Positions 36,756-46,278 of a DNA stretch of 64,000 bases are shown one piece after another. The stretch's first letter is position 1. Each line of letters begins with the position of its first letter. Source of the DNA: Abyssalbus ytuae (GTDB taxonomy: Bacteria > Bacteroidota > Bacteroidia > Flavobacteriales > Flavobacteriaceae); contig NZ_CP094358.1 in NCBI RefSeq assembly GCF_022807975.1, forward strand, positions 2,356,001 to 2,420,000, written 5' to 3'. The position numbers were made by a program, and so were the translations under genes. Below the pieces are notes generated by a model that saw nothing but the letters and a program-made list of their open reading frames with translations, did not search any database and was not told the origin of the DNA.

Positions 36756-37254
36756 AAAATTACTACCTGTATTGTTTTTATTCTCATGTGCTTTAAATTT
36801 TGCACAGGTTGATCCAAAAACTGAAATAGGTGAGTTGCTTAACTCATGGCATAATGCAGCAACGACTGCAAATTTTGAGGAATACTTTTCAAAGATGAGT
36901 GAGAACTCTGTTTTTATAGGTACTGATGCTACCGAACACTGGACTTACAATGAATTCAAAACATTTGCAAAACCCTATTTTGAGAGAGGCAAAGCATGGA
37001 GTTTTACTGGGGTTAGCAGAAATATATTTATAAGCGATGACCACAATTTTGCATGGTTTGATGAATTGCTTGATACCCAAATGAAGTTATGCAGGGGATC
37101 CGGAGTATTAAAAAATGAAAAAGGAACCTGGAAAATAGTTCATTATGTGCTTTCAATAGCTATACCTAATGAGGATGTAAGTGAGATAGTTGAAATTAAA
37201 AAGGACTTTGATAACATTTTGTTAAAAAAAATACAGGAAAGTAAGCATAAGTAA
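36748..37254 (+). CDS. Secreted SnoaL/NTF2-fold protein
   Basis: The 168-residue product has a signal peptide (cleavage near ...NFAQ) and an NTF2-like cone fold: an N-terminal helix (EIGELLNSWHNAATTANFEE), a strand with HWTYNEFKTF, and paired strands near the end (GSGVLKNEKGTWKIVHYVLS). It matches the SnoaL_3/DUF4440 group of small ligand-binding or catalytic proteins, and the reaction is unknown. The preceding lipoprotein gene overlaps its start by 8 nt, which suggests they act together. Confidence 0.75.
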   Translation: MNKKLLPVLFLFSCALNFAQVDPKTEIGELLNSWHNAATTANFEEYFSKMSENSVFIGTDATEHWTYNEFKTFAKPYFERGKAWSFTGVSRNIFISDDHNFAWFDELLDTQMKLCRGSGVLKNEKGTWKIVHYVLSIAIPNEDVSEIVEIKKDFDNILLKKIQESKHK

Positions 37255-37336
37255 ATCTTTTGTAACATTTCACGATTTTTATCGTCATATTTGTGATAAT
37301 TACATTAATTCTAACTTCAAAGACTAATCTTAAAAA

Positions 37337-39406
37337 ATGAAAAAGCATTCTTTAGCACCCTTATTAGCCGGGGGTATTCTTTTTTCTCTTATTTCCTGTA
37401 AAACAGAGAAGAAGGAGGAAGTAGCCGAAGCAGAAGTTATTCCGGGTATTAACTTGGAGTATATGGATACTTCAGTAGAGCCAAAAAACGATTTCTTCCG
37501 ATATGTTAACGGAAAATGGCTGGATTCAACCGAAATCCCGGCTGACAGAACTACCTGGGGCAGTTTTCAGGAACTTCGTAAAAAAACCGATTCTGATGCA
37601 TTGGAAATTTTAAAAGAGGCTGTAAATGATACAAGCCTGGATTCTGAATCAGACCAGGCAAAGGCCGTATACCTGTATCAAACCATAATGGATATTGAAG
37701 CGCGGAACAAACAAGGAATAGAGCCGTTAAAGCCTTACCTTGAAAAAGTGGATGCGGTTAAAAATATTGAGGACCTTCAGAACCTTATTATAGAAATGGA
37801 ACCTCTTGGGGGGATTGGTTTTTATGGTTTTGGTGTAGGATCCGATCCTAAAGACAGTAACCGGAATGTAGCTTATTTAGGAGCCGGAGGTTTAGGGATG
37901 TCCAGAGACTATTATGTGGAGGATGATGCCGATTCCCAAGAAAAAAGAGAAAAATATAAAGAACATGTGGCAAAAATGTTTCAGTATATCGGATATAATG
38001 AAGAAGATGCCCAAAAGGAAGCTGCTAAAATTTTGGATTTTGAAATAAGAATGGCAAAACCAAGATTGGACAAAGTAGAACGCAGAGATCCTAATAAAAG
38101 ATACAATCCACATTCTATTGCACAACTTCAAAAGAAAGTACCTGCGGTTAACTGGACTAAATATTTGGATGGAATAGGTGCTAAAAAGGTAGATACTGTT
38201 ATCATTTCGGATGTAAAGTACTTTGACGAACTGCAAAAAATATTAAAAGAAAATGATATTGCTACCTGGAAAGCCTATCTACGTTGGATTGTGCTTAATG
38301 ATGCTGCAGGTTCTTTAAGTGAAGAGTTGGAAACTGCTAACTGGGAATTTTACAGTAAAACTCTTCAGGGGGCAAAAGAGCAGCGGCCACGTGATGAAAG
38401 AGCGTTACAAACGTTAAACTGGACAGTGGGTGAAGCTTTAGGGAAATTATATGTAGATAAAAAATTTCCGCCCAAGGCAAAAGCTGTAGCCAAAGAAATG
38501 ATAGATAATATTGTGAAAGCTTATGAAATAAGGATAAAAGCTTTGCCATGGATGGATGATGCTACTAAAGCAAAAGCTATAGAAAAGCTTACTAAGACCA
38601 CAATTAAAGTAGGATATCCTGATAAGTGGAAAGATTATTCGGATCTTGAAATAAAAAGTGTAAAAGACGGAGGTAGTTATTTACAAAATATGCTAAATGC
38701 AGCCAAATGGAATTTTAATGAGGAGATAAGTAAGCTGTCTGAGCCGGTAGATAAAACAGAATGGTTTATGGCTCCTCAAATTGTAAACGCTTACTATAAT
38801 CCCTCATATAATGAAATTGTCTTTCCTGCAGCAATTTTGCAACCCCCATTCTTTAATTTTCAGGCTGATGCGGCTGTAAATTACGGAGGAATGGGAGCTG
38901 TAATCGGACATGAAATTTCTCATGGTTTTGATGATAGTGGCGCTAAATATGACGCCAATGGTAATTTGGAAAACTGGTGGACCGATAAAGACTTTGAAGA
39001 ATTTAACCGTTTGGGAGATTCTTTAGCCGCACAGTACAGTAAAATAGAAGTACTACCCGAAGTATTTATAAACGGTAAGTTTACTTTAGGCGAAAATATT
39101 GGAGATCTTGGAGGTGTAAATGCAGCTTATGACGGGTTACAAATGCATTTAAAAGAGCATGGTAACCCTGGTCTTATTGACGGCTTTACCCCAGAGCAAC
39201 GTTTCTTTATTTCCTGGGCAACTGTATGGAGAACGAAGATGAGGGACGAAGCTCTTAAAAACAGGATTAAAACCGATCCGCATTCACCTGGAATGTACAG
39301 GGCTACTCAACCTTTATTAAATATTGATGCCTTTTATAATGCTTTTGATATTAAAGAAGGGGATAAAATGTATATAGTACCGGAAAACAGAATTAAAATA
39401 TGGTAA
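37337..39406 (+). CDS. pepO: M13-family (neprilysin/PepO-like) zinc metallopeptidase, lipoprotein
   Basis: The 689-residue product has a lipoprotein signal (LISCK) and the two M13 domains. The zinc site is H525-E-x-x-H529 in VIGHEISHGFDDSG, and E586 in ENIGDLGG is the third ligand. NAYYNP (substrate-binding) and a CxxW-like C-terminal ending (NRIKIW) are present. Length equals the family norm (about 670-690). It would cleave small peptides on the cell surface or in the periplasm. The gene ends in a strong terminator and stands alone. Confidence 0.93.
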   Translation: MKKHSLAPLLAGGILFSLISCKTEKKEEVAEAEVIPGINLEYMDTSVEPKNDFFRYVNGKWLDSTEIPADRTTWGSFQELRKKTDSDALEILKEAVNDTSLDSESDQAKAVYLYQTIMDIEARNKQGIEPLKPYLEKVDAVKNIEDLQNLIIEMEPLGGIGFYGFGVGSDPKDSNRNVAYLGAGGLGMSRDYYVEDDADSQEKREKYKEHVAKMFQYIGYNEEDAQKEAAKILDFEIRMAKPRLDKVERRDPNKRYNPHSIAQLQKKVPAVNWTKYLDGIGAKKVDTVIISDVKYFDELQKILKENDIATWKAYLRWIVLNDAAGSLSEELETANWEFYSKTLQGAKEQRPRDERALQTLNWTVGEALGKLYVDKKFPPKAKAVAKEMIDNIVKAYEIRIKALPWMDDATKAKAIEKLTKTTIKVGYPDKWKDYSDLEIKSVKDGGSYLQNMLNAAKWNFNEEISKLSEPVDKTEWFMAPQIVNAYYNPSYNEIVFPAAILQPPFFNFQADAAVNYGGMGAVIGHEISHGFDDSGAKYDANGNLENWWTDKDFEEFNRLGDSLAAQYSKIEVLPEVFINGKFTLGENIGDLGGVNAAYDGLQMHLKEHGNPGLIDGFTPEQRFFISWATVWRTKMRDEALKNRIKTDPHSPGMYRATQPLLNIDAFYNAFDIKEGDKMYIVPENRIKIW

Positions 39407-39439
39407 AAAAAAAGCCGGGTTAAAAGCCCGGCTTTTTTT
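39407..39439. terminator. Bidirectional terminator after the M13 peptidase
   Basis: GCCGGG (39414-39419) pairs with CCCGGC (39427-39432), extended by A and T runs to a long stem, with a T tract at 39433-39439. It lies between convergent genes and can stop both. Confidence 0.85.
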
Positions 39440-39468
39440 AGTTTTTAAGTCAACTGATTTGACTGAAT

Positions 39469-40176
39469 TTATTTTTTATTCGTATCGGTAGCAGGCGCAG
39501 CATTTTTTTGCTTTAACAGAATCTCTTTTATTTGTTTAGCCAGTAAAAAATCTGGTGCAAGAACTATTGCTTCATCAATCATTTTAACAGCTCCATCTAT
39601 ATCGGTTTTATGTTCATTGTAATATAAAAGCCCGTTTTGGTACGTAAAAGCTGCTTTTGCCGGAACCTGATAAGGACGGTTGGCATCATAAAAAGGAATC
39701 ATGTCTTTCTCGGTTGCATTCCCAAGACCGTAATCAATATATGTTTTGGCTTCTGCAGTTTTACCAATTTGGAGATTTAAATCTACTAGATCGTAAGCAA
39801 GAAAAACATCAGGTTTACGCCCAAACAATATATCATATTGTTGTACAGCTAGCTGAGGTTGGTTGAGTGATTTTAAGGCCACCGCTTTTACTTCGACAGC
39901 GAGGTCAGAATCTGATGTGTTTTTTTCAACACCTAAAACATTAATTGCCTGTACATATTGACCGGCATTGGTGTATAGATAAGCTAAAGTGTCTTTTCTG
40001 GCTTGGCCGGGTTGTAAAACAAGTAAGTGGGTCAGGGCGTTAATAGCCCCTCTTACATCACCTTGTTTTCTCATTTGCTTGTAGTAAACTTCATAATGTT
40101 TTTTTAAATCTGAATTATTTTGTGCCTGTACAAAAAAACCAAATCCTAAGGCGAAAACAATTATTAATTTTTTCAT
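39469..40176 (-). CDS. Secreted TPR-containing protein
   Basis: The 235-residue product has a signal peptide (cleavage after VQAQ). The rest is a run of TPR-like helix pairs (GAINALTHLLVLQPGQARKD, AVKMIDEAIVLAPDFLLAKQ). Such repeats normally mediate protein-protein contacts. No enzymatic motif is visible. The promoter upstream of it is one of the best-matched in the window. Convergent with the M13 gene across the shared terminator. Confidence 0.75.
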   Translation of the reverse strand: MKKLIIVFALGFGFFVQAQNNSDLKKHYEVYYKQMRKQGDVRGAINALTHLLVLQPGQARKDTLAYLYTNAGQYVQAINVLGVEKNTSDSDLAVEVKAVALKSLNQPQLAVQQYDILFGRKPDVFLAYDLVDLNLQIGKTAEAKTYIDYGLGNATEKDMIPFYDANRPYQVPAKAAFTYQNGLLYYNEHKTDIDGAVKMIDEAIVLAPDFLLAKQIKEILLKQKNAAPATDTNKK

Positions 40177-40198
40177 TTTTGTTCTTTTATTGGGTTTC

Positions 40199-40227
40199 CA
40201 AAGCTATTAAAATATTTCTTAAACAAA
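40199..40227 (-). promoter_or_regulatory. Bacteroidota-type promoter of the TPR gene
   Basis: On the minus strand TTTG (40227-40224) is followed after 17 nt by TAGCTTTG (40206-40199), a full match to TAnnTTTG. Initiation would fall near 40193, about 17 nt before the start codon. Confidence 0.65.
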
Positions 40228-40237
40228 TATTAATGAA

Positions 40238-41035
40238 TCATAATTCCTTTTTGAAGTTATAATTTAGTTTGTTTATTAGTTTTGATGAATCTATCGTTTT
40301 TCCTTTTGAAGGCTTTAAAACATTGAATGTTGGGGGCTTCAAACCTGCTTCAAGGCTCTTTTTGGTGTAGTAATTGTTTTTTGCAGGGTGAACGGGGAAT
40401 GCCGCATTAAATGTTTCTCCCCATATGTCTTTTTTAATAATAGATTTTATAATTTCTATACAATCTATTTTGTGGATTAAATTAACAGCTGCCTTAGGGT
40501 TGGCAACATTTGTTTTTCCTGCCAAAAAATTAGCCGGATTTCTGTATTCATCAAACAATCCTCCAAACCTTAAAATAGTAGTTAGAAAATTTTTGTTGGA
40601 TAATAGTTGCTGTTCTGTTTCCAGTAATTGTGTGCCGCTTTCGGTTTCGGGTTTAGGAAAAGTATTTTCAGTAACAATTGAATTATCATTGGCATAAATG
40701 GAAGTGCTCCCGATAAAAAGAATTTTTTTCACCTTATTGGTTTCAATACTTTTAATGAGCAATTTTATTTTTGAAACATAGTTGGCTGAAGGAATGCTTC
40801 TTAGTTTGGGAGGTATGTTAATTATTAAAATATCGAGGTTACTTAAAAATAAATTTATATTTCCGGTTATATGATGCTCATTTATTAAAATAAGAAAAGG
40901 TTCAATTTTTTTTTCTTCCAGATCTTTGAGCTTACTATGGGATGTCGTACTACCCTTTACAATCCAGCCTTCGCGAACCAATGAGGTAGCAAGAGGTAAC
41001 CCCAGCCAGCCACAACCTAATACTCCTATCAGCAT
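40238..41035 (-). CDS. NAD(P)-dependent epimerase/dehydratase-like protein (YeeZ type)
   Basis: The 265-residue product has the Rossmann motif GVLGCGWLGLPLA at its start and the extended SDR features FIGSTSIYA (a YxxxK-like region is weak). It resembles the YeeZ group of SDR-like proteins, whose substrate is not established; dTDP- or NDP-sugar processing is the family's general domain. The gene lies 2 nt downstream of the M28 peptidase gene and is likely co-transcribed with it. Confidence 0.72.
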   Translation of the reverse strand: MLIGVLGCGWLGLPLATSLVREGWIVKGSTTSHSKLKDLEEKKIEPFLILINEHHITGNINLFLSNLDILIINIPPKLRSIPSANYVSKIKLLIKSIETNKVKKILFIGSTSIYANDNSIVTENTFPKPETESGTQLLETEQQLLSNKNFLTTILRFGGLFDEYRNPANFLAGKTNVANPKAAVNLIHKIDCIEIIKSIIKKDIWGETFNAAFPVHPAKNNYYTKKSLEAGLKPPTFNVLKPSKGKTIDSSKLINKLNYNFKKEL

Positions 41036-41037
41036 GT

Positions 41038-43311
41038 TTAAAATTTAATTGTTTTTTTAACTACAATGGCGTCATTTAGCACAAAAGGCATAGGAATGGT
41101 ATTTTCAGGACGTGGCGGAATAGAAAATAATTTATTGGTAAGTAAATTATTAGAAGCTTCATAAAATGTAAGTTCCAGATTTTCATTTTCAGGTAATACA
41201 AGTTTTATATCGGTATAATTGTTATTACTCACAAAATGAGTGAACAACTTTGATTTTCTTTTTTGAAGATATTCTTTAGAAAACGGCACACTATTTACCA
41301 TACATTCATTAATATTTTTTGTGTTGGCAAATACTTCCAGACGGTTGATATTACGTTGAGGGTTGACACAAATTTCTATATGTCTCCTGTTATCAATAAT
41401 TGTGTCATTGGAGATTTCAATTTCAGGAACTGGTATGTCTTTAAGGGGTGCATCTGCCATAAATGAATAACCGGTATTATATTTACTGCTTAATTTGTTT
41501 TCCTCTGTGATCTTCTTTTTATTTTTTCCCATGTATTGGGCAACCCAACTATCTATATAACTATTATAAGTAGCCCAGTATGATTTATTTTCATCAGCAT
41601 TAAAAACATACAGCAAACTGTTTGGTTTTGGTCTGTCTGCCGTACTATCAGACTGAAAATGTGCTGCAATGAAATAACCCAGACCTAGAAAAAGTGCCAG
41701 TAAAGCAAGTTTCCCTTTATGTTTATAAAATCCTGTAACCGGAAGTAACAGGCCAAAAATTAAAACAACCAGTAAGGTTACAGCTATCATCGTTTTTAAC
41801 CCTAACCCTACCGGGAATATTTGTACCAAAGGGCTTAAAATCCACAATGCAGGAAAAGCCAGAAGTGTTAATATAACTAAATTTGGTTCTTCCTGTTCTA
41901 TTAAAATATAAAATGATACCAGGGCTCCAAATACCGGAATTATAAAAAAACCGGTTCCCTTAAGATATATTGCCCCAAGCGAGCAAATTATAAGCCAAAA
42001 GGTAACAGGAGCAACGATAAGATTTACGGTATTAATTTTTTTAAATTTTTTGTAAAAAGCAAAACAAACAGTAATACTTATAAATACAAAAGCTGTTATA
42101 TAAAGATACCCGTTATAAGTGAATCCGTGTAAATTATCTTTATAATGAGGATAAATACTTTTAATAACCGGCCATCCATAAAATCCTATAAGCCCACATA
42201 TTACCAGGGAAAGTATAAAAGGAATAAACCCCTTGAATATATGGTTATAATTAAGTTTCCCTTTATATTTTCCATAACCCAGAAGTATAAGAAAGATTAT
42301 TATTGCTGTAATAAGCATGGGTATAATCCATGAAAAGGGATAATAAATCAATTTAAAAACAGGAACATTTACATATACATAATCTTCATTACTGCTTAAA
42401 GCTGAAAGGTCAGTGTTTGAAAAATATTTTAGCAATGGCATGAGGTAAGTACCCTGATGCTCAAGCGTATTTCTGTCGAGTCTTTCATAATTATCAAGTA
42501 CGGTATGGTAGTCATAATGATCATCAATAAAAGCAAAATTAAACCCCTGAATATTCGCATTTTCCCTGAATACCGTGAGGTCAGTATCATTGGGCATAAT
42601 TTTATAAATACTGTATGCAAGCGAATTACCCATTGGAAATGGAGGATTTGCATTTACAAAGTGCTTTATTAATTGAGCGTTACCGTTATTGGTTTCAACA
42701 AGCATTATACCAGGCCCGCCACTGCCTCTGGCCTCAAAGTTTAATATGAGTCCTATATTTTTGGCCCAGGGATGTTTATTTACAAAGAGTTCTGCCCCGT
42801 TTAACCCCAGTTCCTCTGCATCAGAGAAAACAATGATCACATCGTTTGCAGGCTTTTTTCCTGTAGCTAAAAATGCACGAACGCCTTCCAGAATGGTTGC
42901 AATGCCACTCCCCGCATCACTGGCTCCTGGTGAAGAATACGGACTACTGTCATAATGAGATAAAAGTAAAAGGGATTTTCCGCTTCGGGAACCTTTTATT
43001 TTAGCAATAATATTAATTGCCTTACTTAGATTACCCCAGTCACCTGCCGTATATCCTTCCTGGATTTGTGTCTCTAACCCCAGTTTTTTTAATTCTGAAA
43101 TAAGATACTGCCTCACATGAGTATGCGATGCAGACCCTGCATAATGTGGGTATTCTGCAATGGTTTTTATATGGTTGAGCGCCCTTTCAGTTGAAAATTG
43201 GGTGGAGGGAACATTGCTTTTGGAAAAGTTCTGAGGCATTATAGCCAAAAAACTCCAGTAAATAGCAGCAAGTATTAGTAAAAATGAAATAGCTACCGAA
43301 TATTTTTTCAT
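41038..43311 (-). CDS. M28-family zinc peptidase with membrane helices
   Basis: The 757-residue product begins with a membrane helix and then an M28 catalytic domain. Zinc ligands H119, D132, E167, E193 and H269 can be placed in LLSHYDSS, GASDAGSG, FSDAEELGL, NFEARG and YHTVLDN. Residues about 330-560 form eight or so TM helices, and the last 180 residues are a soluble C-terminal domain. This layout resembles the Bacteroidota M28 aminopeptidases and the eukaryotic ERMP1/Fxna group. It probably removes N-terminal amino acids in the periplasm. Confidence 0.88.
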   Translation of the reverse strand: MKKYSVAISFLLILAAIYWSFLAIMPQNFSKSNVPSTQFSTERALNHIKTIAEYPHYAGSASHTHVRQYLISELKKLGLETQIQEGYTAGDWGNLSKAINIIAKIKGSRSGKSLLLLSHYDSSPYSSPGASDAGSGIATILEGVRAFLATGKKPANDVIIVFSDAEELGLNGAELFVNKHPWAKNIGLILNFEARGSGGPGIMLVETNNGNAQLIKHFVNANPPFPMGNSLAYSIYKIMPNDTDLTVFRENANIQGFNFAFIDDHYDYHTVLDNYERLDRNTLEHQGTYLMPLLKYFSNTDLSALSSNEDYVYVNVPVFKLIYYPFSWIIPMLITAIIIFLILLGYGKYKGKLNYNHIFKGFIPFILSLVICGLIGFYGWPVIKSIYPHYKDNLHGFTYNGYLYITAFVFISITVCFAFYKKFKKINTVNLIVAPVTFWLIICSLGAIYLKGTGFFIIPVFGALVSFYILIEQEEPNLVILTLLAFPALWILSPLVQIFPVGLGLKTMIAVTLLVVLIFGLLLPVTGFYKHKGKLALLALFLGLGYFIAAHFQSDSTADRPKPNSLLYVFNADENKSYWATYNSYIDSWVAQYMGKNKKKITEENKLSSKYNTGYSFMADAPLKDIPVPEIEISNDTIIDNRRHIEICVNPQRNINRLEVFANTKNINECMVNSVPFSKEYLQKRKSKLFTHFVSNNNYTDIKLVLPENENLELTFYEASNNLLTNKLFSIPPRPENTIPMPFVLNDAIVVKKTIKF

Positions 43312-43438
43312 GGAAAAAGTTTATATAAAAATAACAAATTCATAAAATTTTAACGTCAGATTAAGAATATTTTATTTTAATTCACTAAAAATCAGTAACT
43401 TTAGGAATATTCCATTAACTAACTTAAACTTTATTATT

Positions 43439-43903
43439 ATGGGTATAAAGAGTTTTCAGGGTGCGCGCGAAGTGATTAAAAAAGAGTTTAATGCACCTAT
43501 TTTGGTAGAGAATTATATGACTTCGGATTTGATAATTTTTAGTCCCCACCAGTCAATTCAGGAAGTAATGGAAGCCTTTATTAAACACCGGATATCTGGT
43601 GGTCCTGTAGTTGATGAACGTGGGAAGTTAGTAGGAATTATATCAGAAGCAGATTGTATGAAGCATATTTCGGAAAGTCGTTATTTTAATATGCCCATTC
43701 TTGAAAACAGTGTGGAAAAGCATATGACTACTGATGTAGAAACTATTCCTCCTGATATGAATATTTTTGATGCTGCTTCACATTTTCATAAAAGCAAAAG
43801 AAGGCGTTTACCGGTACTTGAAAAAGGGAAGCTGGTAGGCCAGGTAAGCAGGAAAGATATTGTTATAGCCGCACTTAAATTGAGTAGCCAGAATTGGCTT
43901 TAG
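43439..43903 (+). CDS. CBS-domain-pair protein
   Basis: The 154-residue product consists of two CBS domains (about 22-80 and 92-150), marked by VENYMTSDLIIFSPHQSIQE and EKHMTTDVETIPPDMNIFDA. Such pairs bind adenosyl nucleotides and sense energy or ionic state. There is no enzymatic domain attached. Its stop overlaps the convergent zinc-ribbon gene by 4 nt. Confidence 0.9.
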   Translation: MGIKSFQGAREVIKKEFNAPILVENYMTSDLIIFSPHQSIQEVMEAFIKHRISGGPVVDERGKLVGIISEADCMKHISESRYFNMPILENSVEKHMTTDVETIPPDMNIFDAASHFHKSKRRRLPVLEKGKLVGQVSRKDIVIAALKLSSQNWL

Positions 43904-44250
43904 CGTTCCCGTTTTACAAGCATATAAAAGTCATTATCTAAGGGTAAATACCCCTGGTCATATACAAAGTAGTAAATACTGCCTTTTTGGGTAATATAAG
44001 TGTTGGTTATATATTCAAAATCAAAACCTTTGTCTAATAACCTTATTTTGGTAGTTTTTGTTTTTCCTTCGCGGTTTAACTCTTCAAGTATCCGGTAATT
44101 CTTTCTTAACCGGTTATTAATATTCCTTATAAGGTTCTTACTGTCTTTGTTGATTTTATTGTTGTGTGAATTTCTGCAATGATCACTGCAAAATTTTTTA
44201 TCTGCCCTACCTATAATTTTTTCGCCACATTCCAAACAGGCTTTATCCAT
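43900..44250 (-). CDS. Zinc-ribbon protein of unknown function
   Basis: The 116-residue product starts with a C4-type zinc-binding region: C5-x-x-C8 (ACLECGEKI) and C21-x3-C25 (KFCSDHCRNSH). It continues with a basic, helical middle (NKINKDSKNLIRNINNRLRK) and a mixed C-terminus. Zinc binding is clear, and nucleic-acid contact is possible, but the function is unknown. It is convergent with the CBS gene, overlapping by 4 nt, and lies 4 nt downstream of the DUF6265 gene. Confidence 0.7.
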   Translation of the reverse strand: MDKACLECGEKIIGRADKKFCSDHCRNSHNNKINKDSKNLIRNINNRLRKNYRILEELNREGKTKTTKIRLLDKGFDFEYITNTYITQKGSIYYFVYDQGYLPLDNDFYMLVKRER

Positions 44251-44254
44251 ATTT

Positions 44255-44770
44255 TTACTGATAGCGTTTGTAATTAAACTTCACTTCTTCATGGGAGCCG
44301 TCATCATGACTTATTACCACATACACATTTATTTCGTTTTTACTTATTTTTTCAAAAGTAAGCTGGTCAAAATATATTTTTCCAGGTTCTACAGATACAA
44401 GCTTGAAATCTATGGTTTCATCTTTTTTTTCCCATCCTTTTAAACTACCGTCAAAGTGTTTTAGTTTAAGAATCAGGGTTTCCCCAATTTGTTTTATAAA
44501 TCCCACCTCGTAAAAAGAAACTACGTTATCGTTAACTAACTTAAAGGAAAACATCATTGAATTTCCTAAAGGAGGGGCCCATATTTCTTCTGTTAAGCCT
44601 CCAAAAGCCTCTCCTCTCCAATGTCCCTGTATCCAAAGAATGTCATTTAGCGAAGCTTTTACGGGGGGTGTTTCGGGAGTATACTTAAGAGTATTTTTGA
44701 ACTGCGAAAAGCATAGTTGGGAAATTAGCAGAAGAATAAACACAGATAAAAAAGATTTGGTTGGTTTCAT
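44255..44770 (-). CDS. Secreted DUF6265 family protein
   Basis: The 171-residue product has a signal peptide (cleavage near CFSQ). The mature part follows the DUF6265 pattern, with WIQGHWRGEAFGGLTEEIW and a C-terminal GSHEEVKFNY-like strand, and probably forms a small lipocalin-like barrel. The family has no established role. It is 4 nt upstream of the zinc-ribbon gene. Confidence 0.72.
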   Translation of the reverse strand: MKPTKSFLSVFILLLISQLCFSQFKNTLKYTPETPPVKASLNDILWIQGHWRGEAFGGLTEEIWAPPLGNSMMFSFKLVNDNVVSFYEVGFIKQIGETLILKLKHFDGSLKGWEKKDETIDFKLVSVEPGKIYFDQLTFEKISKNEINVYVVISHDDGSHEEVKFNYKRYQ

Positions 44771-44880
44771 TATGTGGTTTATTTAACATTTACATAAAAA
44801 TAATGAAAACTGTTAATTATTCAATAAAATATAATTCTATTTATCGGTTTTTAATTTAAAAAAGAGAATGAATATGTGTT

Positions 44881-45423
44881 TTATAACTCTGTTCGGTACA
44901 ACAACAATTCTTCGTCATCCTGGGGTAATTTTATTTTTTGAATATATTTTAACCCCAGTTTTTCCAGAAGTTTTTGTGACTCTTCGTTGTAATGGGTTGT
45001 GATAGCACTGATAAATTTCAAATTAAATTTATCTCTTGCCAGTTGTTTGATTTTCAGGGCGCTTTCGTAGGCATATCCTTTTTTCTCATATTCGGGTAAA
45101 AATGCAAAACCAATGTCAAACCCTTTTATACCCTCCCTGTCATATAAACCGCAGCCACCTATTTTTACTCCATCTGATTTTCTGATTACCGTATAATTGG
45201 AGAAGCCGGTTTTTTCAAGTTGGGGTTTCATTCTTTCGTCTATATATTTTTTAGCATCTTCAACAGATTTTACATTACGGTCTCCAATATTTTTTATCCA
45301 CTTAGGGGAGTTTAATAATTTTAAAATAAATAAGGCATCTTTTGTGGTGGTTGGGGTTAATATTAATCTTTCTGTTTCAAATGTTTTATACTTTTTCACA
45401 TAGTCAGGCTTTATAGATGTCAC
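44881..45423 (-). CDS. GNAT-family N-acetyltransferase (RimJ/RimL type)
   Basis: The 180-residue product shows the RimJ/RimL layout: TERLILTPTTTKDALFILKL at the start, KIGGCGLYDREGIKGFDIGF as the central strands, and YEKKGYAYESALKI for acetyl-CoA binding. It acetylates an amine, for example on a ribosomal protein or small molecule, and the substrate is unknown. Its start overlaps the esterase gene end by 4 nt (ATGA), so translation is probably coupled. Confidence 0.86.
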   Translation of the reverse strand: MTSIKPDYVKKYKTFETERLILTPTTTKDALFILKLLNSPKWIKNIGDRNVKSVEDAKKYIDERMKPQLEKTGFSNYTVIRKSDGVKIGGCGLYDREGIKGFDIGFAFLPEYEKKGYAYESALKIKQLARDKFNLKFISAITTHYNEESQKLLEKLGLKYIQKIKLPQDDEELLLYRTEL

Positions 45424-46259
45424 ATTTTACTTTTTTGGGTTTTAAAAATTTTTTCAAAACCGTCATAAACTGCAAGGTGAAGAGCATCACCATGGTTTTG
45501 TTGTTCAAAATAATTAAAAAAAAGTTGTGCGTTTTCTCTGCTTTCGGATTTTAATTTATTGTACAATTCCCGGGCTGTTCTTTCCATTATTTCTCCTTCT
45601 TTACCTACTCCTATATAAACAGACTTTTGACTGAAATAGGGTTGAGGGTCAAGTTTAAGTAAGGATTCATCATCCCACCACAAACTTGGACTTATGATGA
45701 TGTAATTATCAAACAAATCGGGTTTTTTAAATAGAATTTCTGTGGCTAATAACCCGCCTAACGATTGACCTATAATTGTTTTAGTATTACTTGTTCTGTA
45801 ATTTTTTTTGATAAAGGGCTGTAATTCTTTTTCAAGAAAATTTATGAAATCTTTAGACCCACCGGTTGTAGGAAAGTCTTCTTTATCTTTTTTGTTATGA
45901 GTAGGATAAGTAAAATCCCTTTTCCTGTCAATATTTGCTATACCCACAACAATAGTTTCGGGTAAAATGTTAATCCACGAAAAAGAAGCAAACTGTACCA
46001 CCCCTGAAATATGAATAAAATCTTCATCAGCCGATCCGTCTAACAAATAAATAACGGGGTATGTTTTATAAGGATCACTTTTATAACTTGAGGGAAGAAA
46101 AATATTTACGGTTCTTTCTTCTTTTAAAATGTTAGAGTAAAAACCGGTTATTTCTCCAATAGAAAAAGGAGTGGAAGGGTTTTCATTTTGTTTGTCCTGG
46201 GCTTTAATGCCGGAGATAAAGAATAAAAAAAGGATACATACTATTTTTCCTGGTTTCAT
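45420..46259 (-). CDS. Secreted alpha/beta hydrolase (esterase D/enterochelin-esterase-like)
   Basis: From the preferred Met (46259) the product has 279 residues with a signal peptide (KPGKIVCILFLFFISGIKA). The fold shows a G-Q-S166-L-G-G nucleophile elbow, an early LLDGSADEDF strand and a late NHGDALH, the probable catalytic His. It belongs to the esterase-D/IroE-like group, which hydrolyses esters, including siderophore esters in some members. The gene follows a ferric-reductase-like gene by 19 nt and overlaps the acetyltransferase gene by 4 nt. A role in iron acquisition is plausible but not shown. An earlier in-frame Met (46292) would overlap the upstream gene. Confidence 0.8.
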   Translation of the reverse strand: MKPGKIVCILFLFFISGIKAQDKQNENPSTPFSIGEITGFYSNILKEERTVNIFLPSSYKSDPYKTYPVIYLLDGSADEDFIHISGVVQFASFSWINILPETIVVGIANIDRKRDFTYPTHNKKDKEDFPTTGGSKDFINFLEKELQPFIKKNYRTSNTKTIIGQSLGGLLATEILFKKPDLFDNYIIISPSLWWDDESLLKLDPQPYFSQKSVYIGVGKEGEIMERTARELYNKLKSESRENAQLFFNYFEQQNHGDALHLAVYDGFEKIFKTQKSKM

Positions 46260-46278
46260 ATTTTGATTTTTTTGAAAT